Source of the DNA: Allomesorhizobium camelthorni
Lineage (GTDB): Bacteria; Pseudomonadota; Alphaproteobacteria; Rhizobiales; Rhizobiaceae
Direction of reading: 5' to 3'
DNA length: 64,000 nt
Assembly: GCF_011045125.1 (NCBI RefSeq)
Contig: NZ_JAAKZF010000018.1
Span: forward strand, 22,027 to 86,026
Both the position numbers and the translations under genes were made by a program. Positions 1 through 9,428 of the stretch are shown piece by piece (within the stretch, counting starts at the first letter, position 1; every line of letters starts with the position of its first letter). The notes under the pieces were generated by a model. The model was not told where the DNA came from and searched no databases. It worked only from the letters and a program-made list of their open reading frames with translations.

Positions 1-1824
1 GGAATAGCGCAGGCCTAAATTGGCGCGCGAGCCGCCCTCTATGCGGTCATAGCCGGAAAACTTGTCGCGCTCGAATAGCGTCGAGGCATCGAAGACGAAG
101 CTCTGCGCGTCCTCGTTCGGTATGCCGAGCGTCTCTTCGTAACGGGCATCTGGGCGCGCGAAGACCTGTGCCATCGGCTCCAGCACGTGGGTGGCGCTGG
201 TGGTGGAGAACAGGACGGGCCAGCGCAGTTCGAGGCCGGCGGTCGCCATGGCCCGGTAGTACGCCGAACGAATGTCGGCCGCGACGCCGATATCGGGATC
301 GCGGGCCATATCATTGATGGCTTTGATCGATCTATCCGACTGGCTCACATAGGTGGTGTCGGCCTGGAAGGCCAGCAGCGGGGTAACCACCAGACCGCCA
401 TCCGTGATGTATGACCGCTTCCACTCGGCCTCGGCGGTCAGCCGGGCGGAATCACCTTCTATACCGCGAACGATCGTAGATTTCGGGTCGGGAGTTCCGG
501 AGGGAGGAAAGACCTGGTCGAGCTTGGAGCGCAGAACCGAGCGCGAATTGATGTCGATGTTGAGTTCCCCACCTGCGACGGGCGCATCCGGCGTGTAGGA
601 ATAGTCGAACGATGGCAGCACCCAAGGCTGCTTTTCGGCTGCCGAGCCACTATTGCTATCGAAAGCGTCCTCCTGCAGCTGGAAATACATGCCGCGCAGG
701 TCGAAAAAATTCCGGTCGTGAAGGCCGGTCAGATAAATTTCCGACCTGTGGACGTAGTCGTTGTATCCTTCGATTTCATAGGTGCGCGAGAAATTCTTGT
801 CGGTTTGAACGAGCACGTCCCAACCGAAAACCCAGCGCGGATTGATGTCGAAGCGCCCTTGCGTGCCGAACATGCCGCGGAACTTGTTGGGATCGCCCGG
901 GCGGCCGGAATCGACGTTGGGGCCAGTCTCGTCGATGAATGCGTCAGGATCGTTCTGGTGGATGCCGGCGATCTTCAGGCTGTATTCGCCATTGTTGAAG
1001 CGCTGGCGCCATTCGGCCTCGCCGAGGAAACCCTGCTTCGTGTAGCCGGTGCCGGTCAGCGTCAGATCGTAGGTCGGCGACAAAGCGAGGTAATACGGGA
1101 TCGATACGCCGACGCCGAGTTCGCTCTTGTATTTGATGCCGGGGAACAGGAAGCCGCTCTTGCGCTTCACGGTCGGGTCGGCGATCTCGAATGAGGGCAG
1201 GAAGGCGAGCGGGAAACCGAAGAACTCGAATCGCGAATTCTCGAAGCGGACGGTCTTGGCCTTGCCGTCCCAGATGATCTTGCGCGCCTTGATGCGCCAG
1301 ATCGGCGCCTGGTCCGGCTTTTCCTCGCAGGGTTCGCAGGCGGTATAGACGCCATTGTTGAAAGTGGTGAGCCTGCCGCCCTTGCGCTCGGCGCTCTCGG
1401 CCGCGAAATAGGTCTTGTCGACGGTCTCGACACGGAGCGCGTTGACGAAGCCGTCGGCGAAATCGTCGGTGATGTCGATCTCATCGGAGAAGATTCTCGT
1501 ACCGCTGCTGTCGACGATCTCGACATTGCCGCTGGCGATCAGCCGCGAGGTCTTCCGGTCATAGGTGACGCGCTGGGCGACGAGGCGATTGCCGCCATAG
1601 TCGATCTGCACGCCGCCGACCGCAGTCACCGTATTGGCGTCGTTGTCATAGACGAGCGTGTCGGCCTCAAGCAGCATCTGGCTGCCTTCTGGAACGTCCG
1701 CTCCGATATCGGGCAATTCCTGCGCGGAGGCAGGCAAAGCAGGCAAAACGCACGTCAAAACGCAGGCAAGCGCCGTCGCGCCATACAGGCGCGCCAAACG
1801 GGCCGATTTGCGGTCAGATGTCAC
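1..1824 (-). CDS. lptD: LPS-assembly outer-membrane protein LptD (partial, C-terminus off the left edge)
   Basis: Outer-membrane beta-barrel that, with LptE, inserts lipopolysaccharide into the outer leaflet. Translation from a GTG at 1824 gives a basic N-terminus, a hydrophobic signal segment ending near ALPASAQE, then an OstA/LptA-like jellyroll region (VGGVQIDYGGNRL, ASGNVEIVDSSG) and the start of the barrel (FLFPGIKYKSELGVGVSIPY). 608 codons are visible and the frame is open to the edge. The family is usually about 750-800 residues in rhizobia, so roughly the last fifth of the barrel is missing. The start lies 12 bp after the lptG stop, so it is probably translated from the lptF-lptG-lptD message. 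The GTG start is chosen because it is the first start after that stop in frame with the signal peptide. Confidence 0.93.
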   Translation of the reverse strand, partial: MTSDRKSARLARLYGATALACVLTCVLPALPASAQELPDIGADVPEGSQMLLEADTLVYDNDANTVTAVGGVQIDYGGNRLVAQRVTYDRKTSRLIASGNVEIVDSSGTRIFSDEIDITDDFADGFVNALRVETVDKTYFAAESAERKGGRLTTFNNGVYTACEPCEEKPDQAPIWRIKARKIIWDGKAKTVRFENSRFEFFGFPLAFLPSFEIADPTVKRKSGFLFPGIKYKSELGVGVSIPYYLALSPTYDLTLTGTGYTKQGFLGEAEWRQRFNNGEYSLKIAGIHQNDPDAFIDETGPNVDSGRPGDPNKFRGMFGTQGRFDINPRWVFGWDVLVQTDKNFSRTYEIEGYNDYVHRSEIYLTGLHDRNFFDLRGMYFQLQEDAFDSNSGSAAEKQPWVLPSFDYSYTPDAPVAGGELNIDINSRSVLRSKLDQVFPPSGTPDPKSTIVRGIEGDSARLTAEAEWKRSYITDGGLVVTPLLAFQADTTYVSQSDRSIKAINDMARDPDIGVAADIRSAYYRAMATAGLELRWPVLFSTTSATHVLEPMAQVFARPDARYEETLGIPNEDAQSFVFDASTLFERDKFSGYDRIEGGSRANLGLRYS

Positions 1825-1836
1825 CGCCAACCCCAA

Positions 1837-2925
1837 CTAACCGTCCTCCTTGTAGAGCAGGAACGTCACCCCGAAAAATAATGCTACGACAACCGGCAGC
1901 CACGCCGCCACGAATGGCGGAACGAATCCCGCATTGCCAAACGCTTTTACCAATACCGAAACGACATAAAGCAGAAAGCCGGCGAGGACGCCACCCAGAA
2001 TCATCGTCGCCGACTGCCCCATTCTGGCGAAGCGCATCGACACTGTGGCGGCGATCAGCGTCATGGCCACGAGAAGCGGAGGAAGCGCCAGCAAAGAGTG
2101 GAATTGCATGGCGAAAGCGTTGGCCCTGAGGCCAAAGGAACGGGCCACCTCGATCTTGCTCGGCAGGTCGAAAAACGGGATGGTTTCGGGCCGCGCCAGC
2201 CGCTCCTGCACGAATTCGGGTTTGAGGTTCGTCGCGACACGATCCTGCGCGAGCGATTCTGCCGCGCCGCCGCCGCGAGAACGCTTGACGTCGTCGAGTT
2301 CCCAGTAGCCGTCGCGCAGATAGGCGCGCTTGGCGTCCTTGCGCTCGACGATGTCGCCGTCGGCGTCGATCTCGAAAAACACCGCATCCGCCAATTCCAA
2401 ACCCTGGTTCAGGATGGCCCGGGCGCCGATGATGGTGTCGACATTGTTGGCCTTCTGGCGGATCCACGGTGCGGAGAAAGCCGAGACCTGGTTGGACTCG
2501 CCCGAACGCAATCTGGATTCGAGGATTTCCGAGCGTGAGAATCCGTGTGCCGCAATAGGGTTGAGCAGGGCGACGCTCAATATGCCGAACAGCAGCGCGC
2601 CGATGCAGGCCGGCAGCAGGAACTGCCATGCGGAAATACCGGCGGACCGGGCGATGACCAGTTCATATTTGCGGTTGAGCGAGATCAGCGTGGCCATCGC
2701 CGCAAACAGCGCGATGAAAGGCACTGTCTGCAGCATGATCATGGGAACGCGCAGCGCTGAAACCGTAAGCGCTGTCTGGAAGGTGAAGCCGGGCAGGCCG
2801 GAGGTTCGGCTGGAAAATTCCGTGAAGTCGATCAGGAAGACCAGCGCGAAGATGCCGACGAAGAACCATGCCGTGATGGTCGAATAGCGGATGAAGAAAT
2901 AGCGGCCAAGCGTCCAGCCCATCAT
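1837..2925 (-). CDS. lptG: LPS export ABC transporter permease LptG
   Basis: Inner-membrane subunit of the LptB2FG transporter that extracts LPS from the inner membrane and passes it to LptC/LptA. 362 aa. Three hydrophobic helices lie near the N-terminus (for example FFVGIFALVFLIDF), a periplasmic jellyroll domain spans about residues 130-260, and three helices lie at the C-terminus (MILGGVLAGFLLYVVSVLVK). This is the YjgP/YjgQ family architecture. Its ATG overlaps the lptF stop by 4 bp (ATGA), which indicates translational coupling, and lptD follows 12 bp later. Confidence 0.95.
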   Translation of the reverse strand: MMGWTLGRYFFIRYSTITAWFFVGIFALVFLIDFTEFSSRTSGLPGFTFQTALTVSALRVPMIMLQTVPFIALFAAMATLISLNRKYELVIARSAGISAWQFLLPACIGALLFGILSVALLNPIAAHGFSRSEILESRLRSGESNQVSAFSAPWIRQKANNVDTIIGARAILNQGLELADAVFFEIDADGDIVERKDAKRAYLRDGYWELDDVKRSRGGGAAESLAQDRVATNLKPEFVQERLARPETIPFFDLPSKIEVARSFGLRANAFAMQFHSLLALPPLLVAMTLIAATVSMRFARMGQSATMILGGVLAGFLLYVVSVLVKAFGNAGFVPPFVAAWLPVVVALFFGVTFLLYKEDG

Positions 2926-4124
2926 GCGCCTCCCGGCGAGGCGGCACGGCGGCCGGCAAGCTTCTGCCAGAGCCGGCCAAGGCGGTCGCTGATACTGCGG
3001 CCGATAGAGGCCATCCGTTCAGCCCACGCAATGGGCAGTTCCATGGTCCGGTTGCTTCTGATGAACCAAATCGCCACAGCCGAGGCCGCTATAGGCACGG
3101 CGTAGACGAACGGCGTGAATGCGGCTGATGATTGCGCCTGGTTGGTCACGAAGAAGCCCAGCCAGCGAACGAAAAGCGCGATCGTCACAGCGGTTATCAG
3201 CGGATTGATTCGCGCCTCGCGATGCGAGCGCGCGTCGCCGGCGACGGCCAGCGCAATCAGGGCGAAGACCAGCGGGTAAGTCCATTCGGTAAAGCGCCTG
3301 TGGAGTTCGGCGCGGAACGATTGCGGCTTCTGCTGGTAGATGTCGTCGTTGGGATCAGGGTTCAGGAGGTAGGCGATTGTCCTGTCCTTCGGATACATCG
3401 TGATCCTGTCGCCGGATGACGAAAAGGCCGAAAGATCGAAGGCGTAGGAAGTGAAGCGGATAACGGACACCTCGCCGGCGGGCGTTTTCCGGTGGACGAC
3501 GCCGTCGGCCATCACCAGCAGGCTCTTGTCGTCGCTTTCAACCACCGAGCCCTTCTTGGCGTAGTAGACGAGGTCGATGCCCTCCTCGCGAGAGTCGGCG
3601 ACGAAGATGCTGCCGAGCTGGCCGTCCGGCAACCGCTCGCCGACCTGAACGAAAAGGCCCTCATCGATCTTGCGGAACGTTCCCTCCTGGATGACCAGCG
3701 AGAGGAGATCGGCCCTGGCCGCCGCGACCAGCTGGCGGCCGCGCTCACGCGCATAGGGATCGACGCCATTGTCGACCGCGAACGAGAAAGCGCTCGCCGC
3801 GAGCGCGAGGATGATGACCGGGCGGATGACCGTCGAGCGCGAACTGCCGGCCGCGGCGATGACGACCAGCTCCGAATCGGTGTTCATCACGCTCAGTGTC
3901 TGCGCGACGGCGATGATCAGGGCGAAGGGAATGACGATCGGGATGATTGACGGCAGGATCAGCGTCGCGATTTCGAAGAAGGTGAGGGCGGACTGGCCGC
4001 TGTCGGTGACGAGGTCAATGCGCGCCAGAACCTGCGTGGTCCAGACGATCGCCAGCGTCCAGAACAGCGCGGCTGCAAAAACTTCGAGCGTGCGACGCAA
4101 TATGTAGCGTTCGACGACCTTCAT
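2922..4124 (-). CDS. lptF: LPS export ABC transporter permease LptF
   Basis: Partner permease of LptG in the LptB2FGC complex. 400 aa, starting MKVVERYILRRTLEV, the usual membrane-entry motif of YjgP/YjgQ proteins. Helices are at about residues 15-35, 50-75 and 95-120, and again at about 280-370, with a periplasmic domain between. First gene of the lptF-lptG-lptD cluster. Its promoter should lie in the 337-bp gap shared with the divergent pepA. The C-terminal tail of about 40 residues is basic and presumably cytoplasmic. Confidence 0.95.
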   Translation of the reverse strand: MKVVERYILRRTLEVFAAALFWTLAIVWTTQVLARIDLVTDSGQSALTFFEIATLILPSIIPIVIPFALIIAVAQTLSVMNTDSELVVIAAAGSSRSTVIRPVIILALAASAFSFAVDNGVDPYARERGRQLVAAARADLLSLVIQEGTFRKIDEGLFVQVGERLPDGQLGSIFVADSREEGIDLVYYAKKGSVVESDDKSLLVMADGVVHRKTPAGEVSVIRFTSYAFDLSAFSSSGDRITMYPKDRTIAYLLNPDPNDDIYQQKPQSFRAELHRRFTEWTYPLVFALIALAVAGDARSHREARINPLITAVTIALFVRWLGFFVTNQAQSSAAFTPFVYAVPIAASAVAIWFIRSNRTMELPIAWAERMASIGRSISDRLGRLWQKLAGRRAASPGGA

Positions 4125-4461
4125 GAGACGCGCGATTCCGTTACGGGGGCGACTGTCCTGCCGCGGACCGTTCCCGCAACCAGATACGCGCGCAAACTAC
4201 CCGCCGGACAGCGGGAGCACAACCGGCTCGAATTGGTAACCGTCCCGTCTCGACTTTCCGGCATGCTCAAATTGTCCCCACTACTGGATAAGGAAGTGCC
4301 AACGCGAATGGTTACTTGGATATTAACCGGCGTTTGGCGGCCGCGCGACTGTGGCGAGCAATTGGAGCAAAAAGCTGGCGCAACGGCTTTCGCCTTGCCA
4401 AATGCAGTAAAACGACCAAATGTCGCGCACCACGACAGTCCATCCCCGAAAGCAGGAATCC
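4125..4461. other. Divergent intergenic region lptF/pepA
   Basis: 337 bp without a supported gene between two divergent starts; it must hold both promoters. I see an interrupted inverted repeat GGTTA-N9-TAACC at 4310-4328 and a 7-bp GGTAACC palindrome near 4236. No convincing sigma-70 pair, riboswitch or small RNA gene could be fixed by eye. Confidence 0.4.
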
Positions 4462-5961
4462 ATGACGTCCAGACCATCGATCAGCTTTGCGAAACCCGGC
4501 GTGCCGAAAAAGCGCAGCGTCATCGTTCTGGCGGCCGAGGGCGGCGCGCTGAGCGACGCGGCGAAAGCCTGCGATCCTGGCGACACCTTTGCGCGCGCCT
4601 TCCCGGTGGCCGACTTCAATGGCAAGTTGGCCAGCGCCGTCGAGGTGCTGGCGCCGCAGGATACGCAGTTCGATCGCCTGGTGGCGCTCGGCGCTGGCAA
4701 GGTGGACGGCCTGGACGCTCACGCCTGGATGAAGCTCGGCGGCGCGGTTGCGGGCCAATTGCGCAAGGCGAGCGAAGTGGCGGTCATCGCCGACCTTCCG
4801 GGCTTGGAAGTCGATGCGGCGGCGGTGGCGAACGTCGCCGCAGGCATCCTGCTCAGGACCTATTCCTTCGACAAGTACAAGACCAAGAAGGACAATGCCG
4901 AAGGCGAGCAGCCAAAAGCAGCCAAGCCGGCCAAGATCACCATACACTGCCCCAATCCGACAGCCGCCAAGAAAGCGTTCGCCGATTCTGAAGCGGTGGT
5001 GGACGGCGTGACTCTGGCGCGCGACCTGGTCAACGAGCCGGCAAATATCCTGGGGCCGGTGGAATTCGCCGCGCGCGCCAAGGAACTCGAGGCGCTGGGC
5101 GTGACGGTAGAGATTCTCACCGAGAAGGAGATGCGTAAACTCGGCATGGGCGCGCTGCTCGGGGTCGCCCAGGGCTCCGCGCGACCGCCGCGGCTGGTGA
5201 TAATGAGCTGGAACGGCGGCAAGGCCAAGGACAAGCCGGTCGCATTCATCGGCAAGGGTGTGGTGTTCGATTCGGGCGGCGTCTCGATCAAGCCCGCGGC
5301 CGGCATGGAGGACATGAAGGGGGACATGGGCGGTGCGGCCGCTGTGACCGGCCTGATGCGGGCGCTGGCCGCGCGCAAGGCGAAAGTCAATGCCGTCGGC
5401 ATTCTCGGATGCGTGGAAAACATGCTCGATGGCAACGCGCAGCGTCCCGGCGACATCGTCACCTCGATGTCGGGCCAGACCATCGAAGTTTTGAACACCG
5501 ACGCGGAAGGGCGGCTCGTGCTCGCCGACGCGCTCTGGTATTGCAACGACCGCTTCCAGCCGAAATTCATGGTCAATCTGGCAACCTTGACCGGCGCCAT
5601 CATGGTGGCGCTCGGGCAGAGCCATGCCGGCCTGTTCTCCAACAATGACGAGCTGGCCGGGCGGCTGACCGCGGCCGGCCTCTCCACCCAGGAAAAGCTC
5701 TGGCGCATGCCGCTTGGCGCCGAATACGATAAATTGATCGACACCAAGAACGCCGACATGAAGAATATCGGCGGGCGCTTTGCCGGCGCGATTACCGCGG
5801 CGCAGTTCCTGCAGCGCTTCGTCAAGGATACGCCATGGGCGCATCTCGACATTGCCGGCACCGCAATGGGGTCGCCTTCGAACGAGATCAACCAGTCCTG
5901 GGGTTCCGGTTTCGGCGTGCGGCTGCTCGATCAACTCGTCCGCGATCATTATGAAAGCTAA
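4462..5961 (+). CDS. pepA: Leucyl aminopeptidase (M17 family)
   Basis: Cytosolic dinuclear-metal aminopeptidase that removes N-terminal residues, preferring leucine. 499 aa from the ATG at 4462, which has AGGA 6-9 bp upstream; an ATG 42 bp earlier in frame has no such site. The M17 signature NTDAEGRL is at residues 345-352. Expected metal ligands are K265, D270, D288, D347 and E349, and the catalytic K277 and R351 are present. The length is typical. The E. coli homologue also acts as a DNA-binding accessory factor, but that role is not implied here. holC follows after 21 bp, the pepA-holC arrangement common in proteobacteria. Confidence 0.96.
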   Translation: MTSRPSISFAKPGVPKKRSVIVLAAEGGALSDAAKACDPGDTFARAFPVADFNGKLASAVEVLAPQDTQFDRLVALGAGKVDGLDAHAWMKLGGAVAGQLRKASEVAVIADLPGLEVDAAAVANVAAGILLRTYSFDKYKTKKDNAEGEQPKAAKPAKITIHCPNPTAAKKAFADSEAVVDGVTLARDLVNEPANILGPVEFAARAKELEALGVTVEILTEKEMRKLGMGALLGVAQGSARPPRLVIMSWNGGKAKDKPVAFIGKGVVFDSGGVSIKPAAGMEDMKGDMGGAAAVTGLMRALAARKAKVNAVGILGCVENMLDGNAQRPGDIVTSMSGQTIEVLNTDAEGRLVLADALWYCNDRFQPKFMVNLATLTGAIMVALGQSHAGLFSNNDELAGRLTAAGLSTQEKLWRMPLGAEYDKLIDTKNADMKNIGGRFAGAITAAQFLQRFVKDTPWAHLDIAGTAMGSPSNEINQSWGSGFGVRLLDQLVRDHYES

Positions 5962-5982
5962 CAAATTCACATTGATAGCGTG

Positions 5983-6432
5983 ATGACAGAGGTGCTGTTT
6001 TACCACCTGACCGAATCGACGTTGGAAGAAGCGCTGCCAGGTCTGCTGGAAAAGAGCGTCCAGCGCGGCTGGCGGGCGGTCGTGCAGACCGGAACCGAGG
6101 AGCGGCGCGATGCGCTCGATGCGCATCTGTGGACATTTCGCGACGATTCCTTCCTGGCGCACGGGACGGATCGCGAGCCGCATACGGTCGAACAGCCGGT
6201 GCTGCTGACGACCGAGGCGGAAAACGGCAACGGCGCCGAGATCCGTTTCATCGTCGACGGCGCGACGCCACCCGACGTCGCAGCCTATGAGCGGGCGGTA
6301 TTCATGTTCGACGGCCACGATGCCGAGCAACTTGAAAAGGCGCGCGAACACTGGAAGGCGATGAAGGCGGGCGGGCACGCCGTCACCTACTGGCAGCAGA
6401 CGCCGGAGCGTCGCTGGGAGCGCAAGGCGTGA
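5983..6432 (+). CDS. holC: DNA polymerase III chi subunit
   Basis: Clamp-loader accessory subunit that links the polymerase III holoenzyme to single-strand-binding protein. About 149 aa, beginning MTEVLFYHLTESTLEEALP and containing the family hallmarks of an N-terminal beta strand with YHLT and a WTFRDDSFLAHG core. It starts 21 bp after pepA, so co-transcription is likely. A GTG directly before the ATG (5980) is an alternative start that adds one residue. Confidence 0.9.
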   Translation: MTEVLFYHLTESTLEEALPGLLEKSVQRGWRAVVQTGTEERRDALDAHLWTFRDDSFLAHGTDREPHTVEQPVLLTTEAENGNGAEIRFIVDGATPPDVAAYERAVFMFDGHDAEQLEKAREHWKAMKAGGHAVTYWQQTPERRWERKA

Positions 6433-6457
6433 TGCCAGGCGCGGTCGAACGGGTTTT

Positions 6458-7075
6458 ATGATGCGCCTGCTGTTCCTGCTCATCTTTCTTGTCGGTGCGG
6501 CGATCGGCGTCGGCTATCCCTACGTGATCCGGAATCTCTCCGGTCATGAGATCGGGACATGGCGCGTTTACGACGGTGTCGGCGGTTTCCGGCCGATCGA
6601 GGCGACGCTGGGCGCGACCGACACGCCGGTCCGGGTGCTGGTCGATATCACAAGCTCGGCTACGCTGCAGGCCGCCGCGAACGCAGCCGTTCTGACCATC
6701 ACGGCTGCGGGCGGCGGCCGGACGGTGCTGGCCGAGACGCTTGGGTTGGCCGGCGCGACCACGCGTGACGACACGCCGCAAACCCTGCAGAAGATCTACC
6801 GCATCGACGCCGGTGCAATCGACGAGATCGAGGACGGCGTTCATACCTTCACGCTCGGACCCGGAGACGCGGAAGGCATTGATATGGAGTCCGTCGACCT
6901 GATCCTGCTCGCCGGCGCTGGCGCCTATGACCAGCGGGCTCAGCCGCTGGGCTTTTCGCTGATGGCGATCGGCTTCATCGGTTTCGTGCTGGCGATGCGG
7001 CGCGGCAGGCCCGAGCGCAACCCCAACTCGCAGCCGCCGAAACCCCGTTGGGGCAGGGGCGGCGAGCCGCGCTGA
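6458..7075 (+). CDS. Hypothetical two-helix membrane protein
   Basis: 205 aa with no family I can name. A strongly hydrophobic N-terminal helix (about residues 3-21, LLFLLIFLVGAAIGVGYPYV) and a second near 164-180 (LGFSLMAIGFIGFVLAM) flank an extracytoplasmic domain of about 140 residues. A basic, proline-rich tail follows (RRGRPERNPNSQPPKP). Codon use matches the neighbours. It sits between holC and rlmJ on the same strand, 25 bp and 10 bp away, so it is probably a member of that operon. Confidence 0.75.
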   Translation: MMRLLFLLIFLVGAAIGVGYPYVIRNLSGHEIGTWRVYDGVGGFRPIEATLGATDTPVRVLVDITSSATLQAAANAAVLTITAAGGGRTVLAETLGLAGATTRDDTPQTLQKIYRIDAGAIDEIEDGVHTFTLGPGDAEGIDMESVDLILLAGAGAYDQRAQPLGFSLMAIGFIGFVLAMRRGRPERNPNSQPPKPRWGRGGEPR

Positions 7076-7085
7076 AGAGGGGCGG

Positions 7086-7946
7086 ATGAACTACCGCCAC
7101 GCCTATCATGCCGGCAATTTCGCCGATGTGGTCAAGCACGCGGTGCTGACCCGGCTCGTCGAGTATCTGAAGCTCAAGGACAAGGCGTTCCGCGTCATCG
7201 ATACCCATGCGGGTGTCGGGCTCTACGATCTCTCGGCGGAAGAGGCGCAGAAAACCGGCGAATGGCGAAGCGGAATAGCGCGGCTGCTCGATGCAAGGCT
7301 CGCGCCCGAAGCGGCGGCGCTGCTTGCGCCCTATCTCGATGCAGTGCGGGCGGCAAACCCCGATGGCGCGCTTTTGCGCTATCCGGGCTCGCCGCTGATC
7401 GTGCGCGGGCTTTTGCGCAAGCAGGACCGCCTGTCGGCGATCGAGCTGCACCCGCAGGATTTCGCCGCACTGAAAGCCCTGTTCGCCGACGATTATCAGG
7501 TCCGCGTGCTGGAACTCGATGGGTGGCTGGCGCTGGGTGCACATCTGCCGCCGAAGGAAAAGCGCGGTCTGGTGCTGGTCGATCCGCCCTTCGAGCAGCA
7601 GGGCGAGTTCGCGCGTCTGGCGGAGGGACTGCGCAGGGCGCATCGGCGCTGGCCCGGCGGCATCTATGCGCTGTGGTACCCGGTCAAGGACCGCGCCGCG
7701 GTGAGGAGCTTCCGCGAGGCGCTGGTCGGCTTAGGCATCCCGAAGATCATGGACATTCGCTTCGACATCAGGCCGGCTAGTGACGAGCCGCGTCTCGATG
7801 GGACTGGCATGATCGTCGTCAATCCGCCATTCACGCTGGAGAAGGAACTCGCCGTCATGCTGCCGGCGCTGCATGCGGTGCTGGCCGAGAGCAGGGGAGC
7901 CGGTTGGCAGGTCGGATGGCTGACGGCGGAAGACGCGAACGTTTGA
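7086..7946 (+). CDS. rlmJ: 23S rRNA (adenine-2030-N6)-methyltransferase RlmJ
   Basis: S-adenosylmethionine-dependent enzyme that methylates A2030 of 23S rRNA. 286 aa. The N-terminal MNYRHAYHAGNFADVVKH is the RlmJ hallmark, THAGVGLYDL (about residues 40-49) is the SAM-binding loop, and DPPF at 166-169 is the catalytic motif. It starts 10 bp after the preceding membrane-protein gene with a GAGGGGCGG ribosome site. Confidence 0.95.
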   Translation: MNYRHAYHAGNFADVVKHAVLTRLVEYLKLKDKAFRVIDTHAGVGLYDLSAEEAQKTGEWRSGIARLLDARLAPEAAALLAPYLDAVRAANPDGALLRYPGSPLIVRGLLRKQDRLSAIELHPQDFAALKALFADDYQVRVLELDGWLALGAHLPPKEKRGLVLVDPPFEQQGEFARLAEGLRRAHRRWPGGIYALWYPVKDRAAVRSFREALVGLGIPKIMDIRFDIRPASDEPRLDGTGMIVVNPPFTLEKELAVMLPALHAVLAESRGAGWQVGWLTAEDANV

Positions 7947-8029
7947 CGGCGGCTTGACCGTTGCGCGGCCTTTGCGCAAACTGCCGGTCTTAGTGCTTCG
8001 CGCCGCACGCCTATTCACGAGGGACATCC

Positions 8030-8506
8030 ATGACCCGAATCGCCCGTTTCGCCATGGCCGCAACGCTGGCCCTTGGCTCCTTCATGGCGCCGGCAGCGGC
8101 GCCTGCGGCCGACATGAGGATCTACCAGGAGCAGGATTCGGGCGTCTGCGCCGACAGGCGCTTTCTGGCCAAGATCACCGACCGCTTCCGTTACCAGGTG
8201 CGGCACGTTCCGCACCTGCCCGACGTCGCGATAACCGATTTCCAGCGCATCCGCGCCACCCTTTTCGAGCCGAGAGCCGAGCGTAAACCCATCGCGCGGC
8301 AATATTGCGAGGCCGATGTCGTGCTTTCCGACGGTTACACACGCAACATCTGGTATCTGATCGAGGGCGGCATGGGATTTGCCGGCATCGGCGACAATGT
8401 CGAATTCTGCGTCGACGGCTTCGACCGCTGGTACGTGTACAACGGGCGCTGCCGCGTCCTGCGCCCGGGTATGGAAGGGATTCAGGTGAGGACGGCCTAC
8501 AAGTGA
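8030..8506 (+). CDS. Secreted protein of unknown function
   Basis: 158 aa with a clear signal peptide (MTRIARFAMAATLALGSFM, cleavage probably after APAAAPAA near residue 27). The mature part of about 130 residues has four cysteines, two of them in VEFCVDG and NGRCRVL, suggesting disulfides in the periplasm. I do not recognise a family. Proteins of this kind are often conserved but uncharacterised in rhizobia. It lies 83 bp after rlmJ and 139 bp before the RNase T2 gene. Confidence 0.75.
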   Translation: MTRIARFAMAATLALGSFMAPAAAPAADMRIYQEQDSGVCADRRFLAKITDRFRYQVRHVPHLPDVAITDFQRIRATLFEPRAERKPIARQYCEADVVLSDGYTRNIWYLIEGGMGFAGIGDNVEFCVDGFDRWYVYNGRCRVLRPGMEGIQVRTAYK

Positions 8507-8645
8507 CGGCTTTCTGCGCTTCCGGCGACCACGTACCCGAATACACGCTCTGCTCCGGTTCTCGAAATCCGCCATTTTGGTCGTTGCGCGCCCTCTTCGA
8601 TCCGGCTCGTCCTGACCTGAATCGCAACACACCCTAAGCCGACAC

Positions 8646-9365
8646 ATGGCGGCGGGCCGAAGCCGATTGTATGCCGCGGGGGCGGGGCTGGCGCTGATTG
8701 CGGTCGCGCTGGCCATGTTCTGGAAACCCGCAGGCCAGGGCGTCGGCGAGACGATCAACCAGCCTGCCGTCCTGGCGCGGGGCGATGTGCCAGCCGGGAC
8801 CGGTTTCGACTTTTACGTTTTGTCTCTATCGTGGTCGCCGAGCTATTGCGAGGCCGAAGGCGAGGACGCCAATCGTCAGCAATGCGCGTCTGCGCGGCCC
8901 TATGCCTTCGTTGTGCACGGGCTGTGGCCGCAATTTGAACGCGGCTATCCGGAAAACTGCCGCGCTGACGAGGAGAGCGTCGACAATGCGACGCTGCGCA
9001 CCCTCTACGACATCATGCCGTCGGCCGGCCTGATCAGGCATCAGTGGCGCAAGCACGGCAGTTGCGCCGGACTTTCGCAGGACGATTATTTTGACGTGCT
9101 GCGCGCCGCCCGCGAGGTGGTCGCGATTCCTGCAGAGTTTCGCCGGCTCGACGCCTATCAGACGCTCGATCCCGACGACGCCGAACGCGCCTTTGTCGCC
9201 GCCAATCCAGGACTCGCCGGCGAGGGAGTGGCCGTTACTTGTGACAAGCGCTTCTTGCGCGAAGTGCGCATCTGCCTGACGAAGGATCTGGCGTTCCGTG
9301 AGTGCCCGGAGGTCGACCACCGCGCCTGCCGGCTGGACAGGGTGGTGATGCCGCCGGTGCGCTGA
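8646..9365 (+). CDS. Ribonuclease T2 family protein
   Basis: Base-nonspecific endoribonuclease of the RNase T2/RNase I family, expected to act in the periplasm. 239 aa. The N-terminal helix at residues 8-26 acts as signal or anchor. Conserved active-site segments CAS I (FVVHGLWPQ, His91) and CAS II (HQWRKHGSC, His132 and His137) are intact, so it should be catalytic. Six or more cysteines fit a disulfide-bonded exported enzyme. It is followed by a large palindrome and then the convergent acyl-CoA-dehydrogenase-like gene. Confidence 0.92.
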   Translation: MAAGRSRLYAAGAGLALIAVALAMFWKPAGQGVGETINQPAVLARGDVPAGTGFDFYVLSLSWSPSYCEAEGEDANRQQCASARPYAFVVHGLWPQFERGYPENCRADEESVDNATLRTLYDIMPSAGLIRHQWRKHGSCAGLSQDDYFDVLRAAREVVAIPAEFRRLDAYQTLDPDDAERAFVAANPGLAGEGVAVTCDKRFLREVRICLTKDLAFRECPEVDHRACRLDRVVMPPVR

Positions 9366-9411
9366 GATTCAGGTCATGCCGGCCTGCAAGGGCCGGCCCG
9401 ACCTGAATCTC
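9364..9411. repeat. Long interrupted inverted repeat (probable bidirectional terminator or REP-like element)
   Basis: Perfect 12-bp arms GAGATTCAGGTC (9364-9375) and its complement (9400-9411) enclose a second 7-bp stem GCCGGCC/GGCCGGC (9378-9384 and 9391-9397). It lies exactly between two convergent genes, the left arm overlapping the RNase T2 stop codon. No U-tract follows, so intrinsic termination is not certain. Confidence 0.7.
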
Positions 9412-9428
9412 TACACCCACGCGTGCCC

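Noticed and set aside
4312..6483. 723-residue open frame on the minus strand opposite pepA and holC
   Set aside because: It is antisense to clear, intact homologues; composition is Arg/His/Gly-rich with no recognisable domain, a third-codon-position artefact of high G+C.
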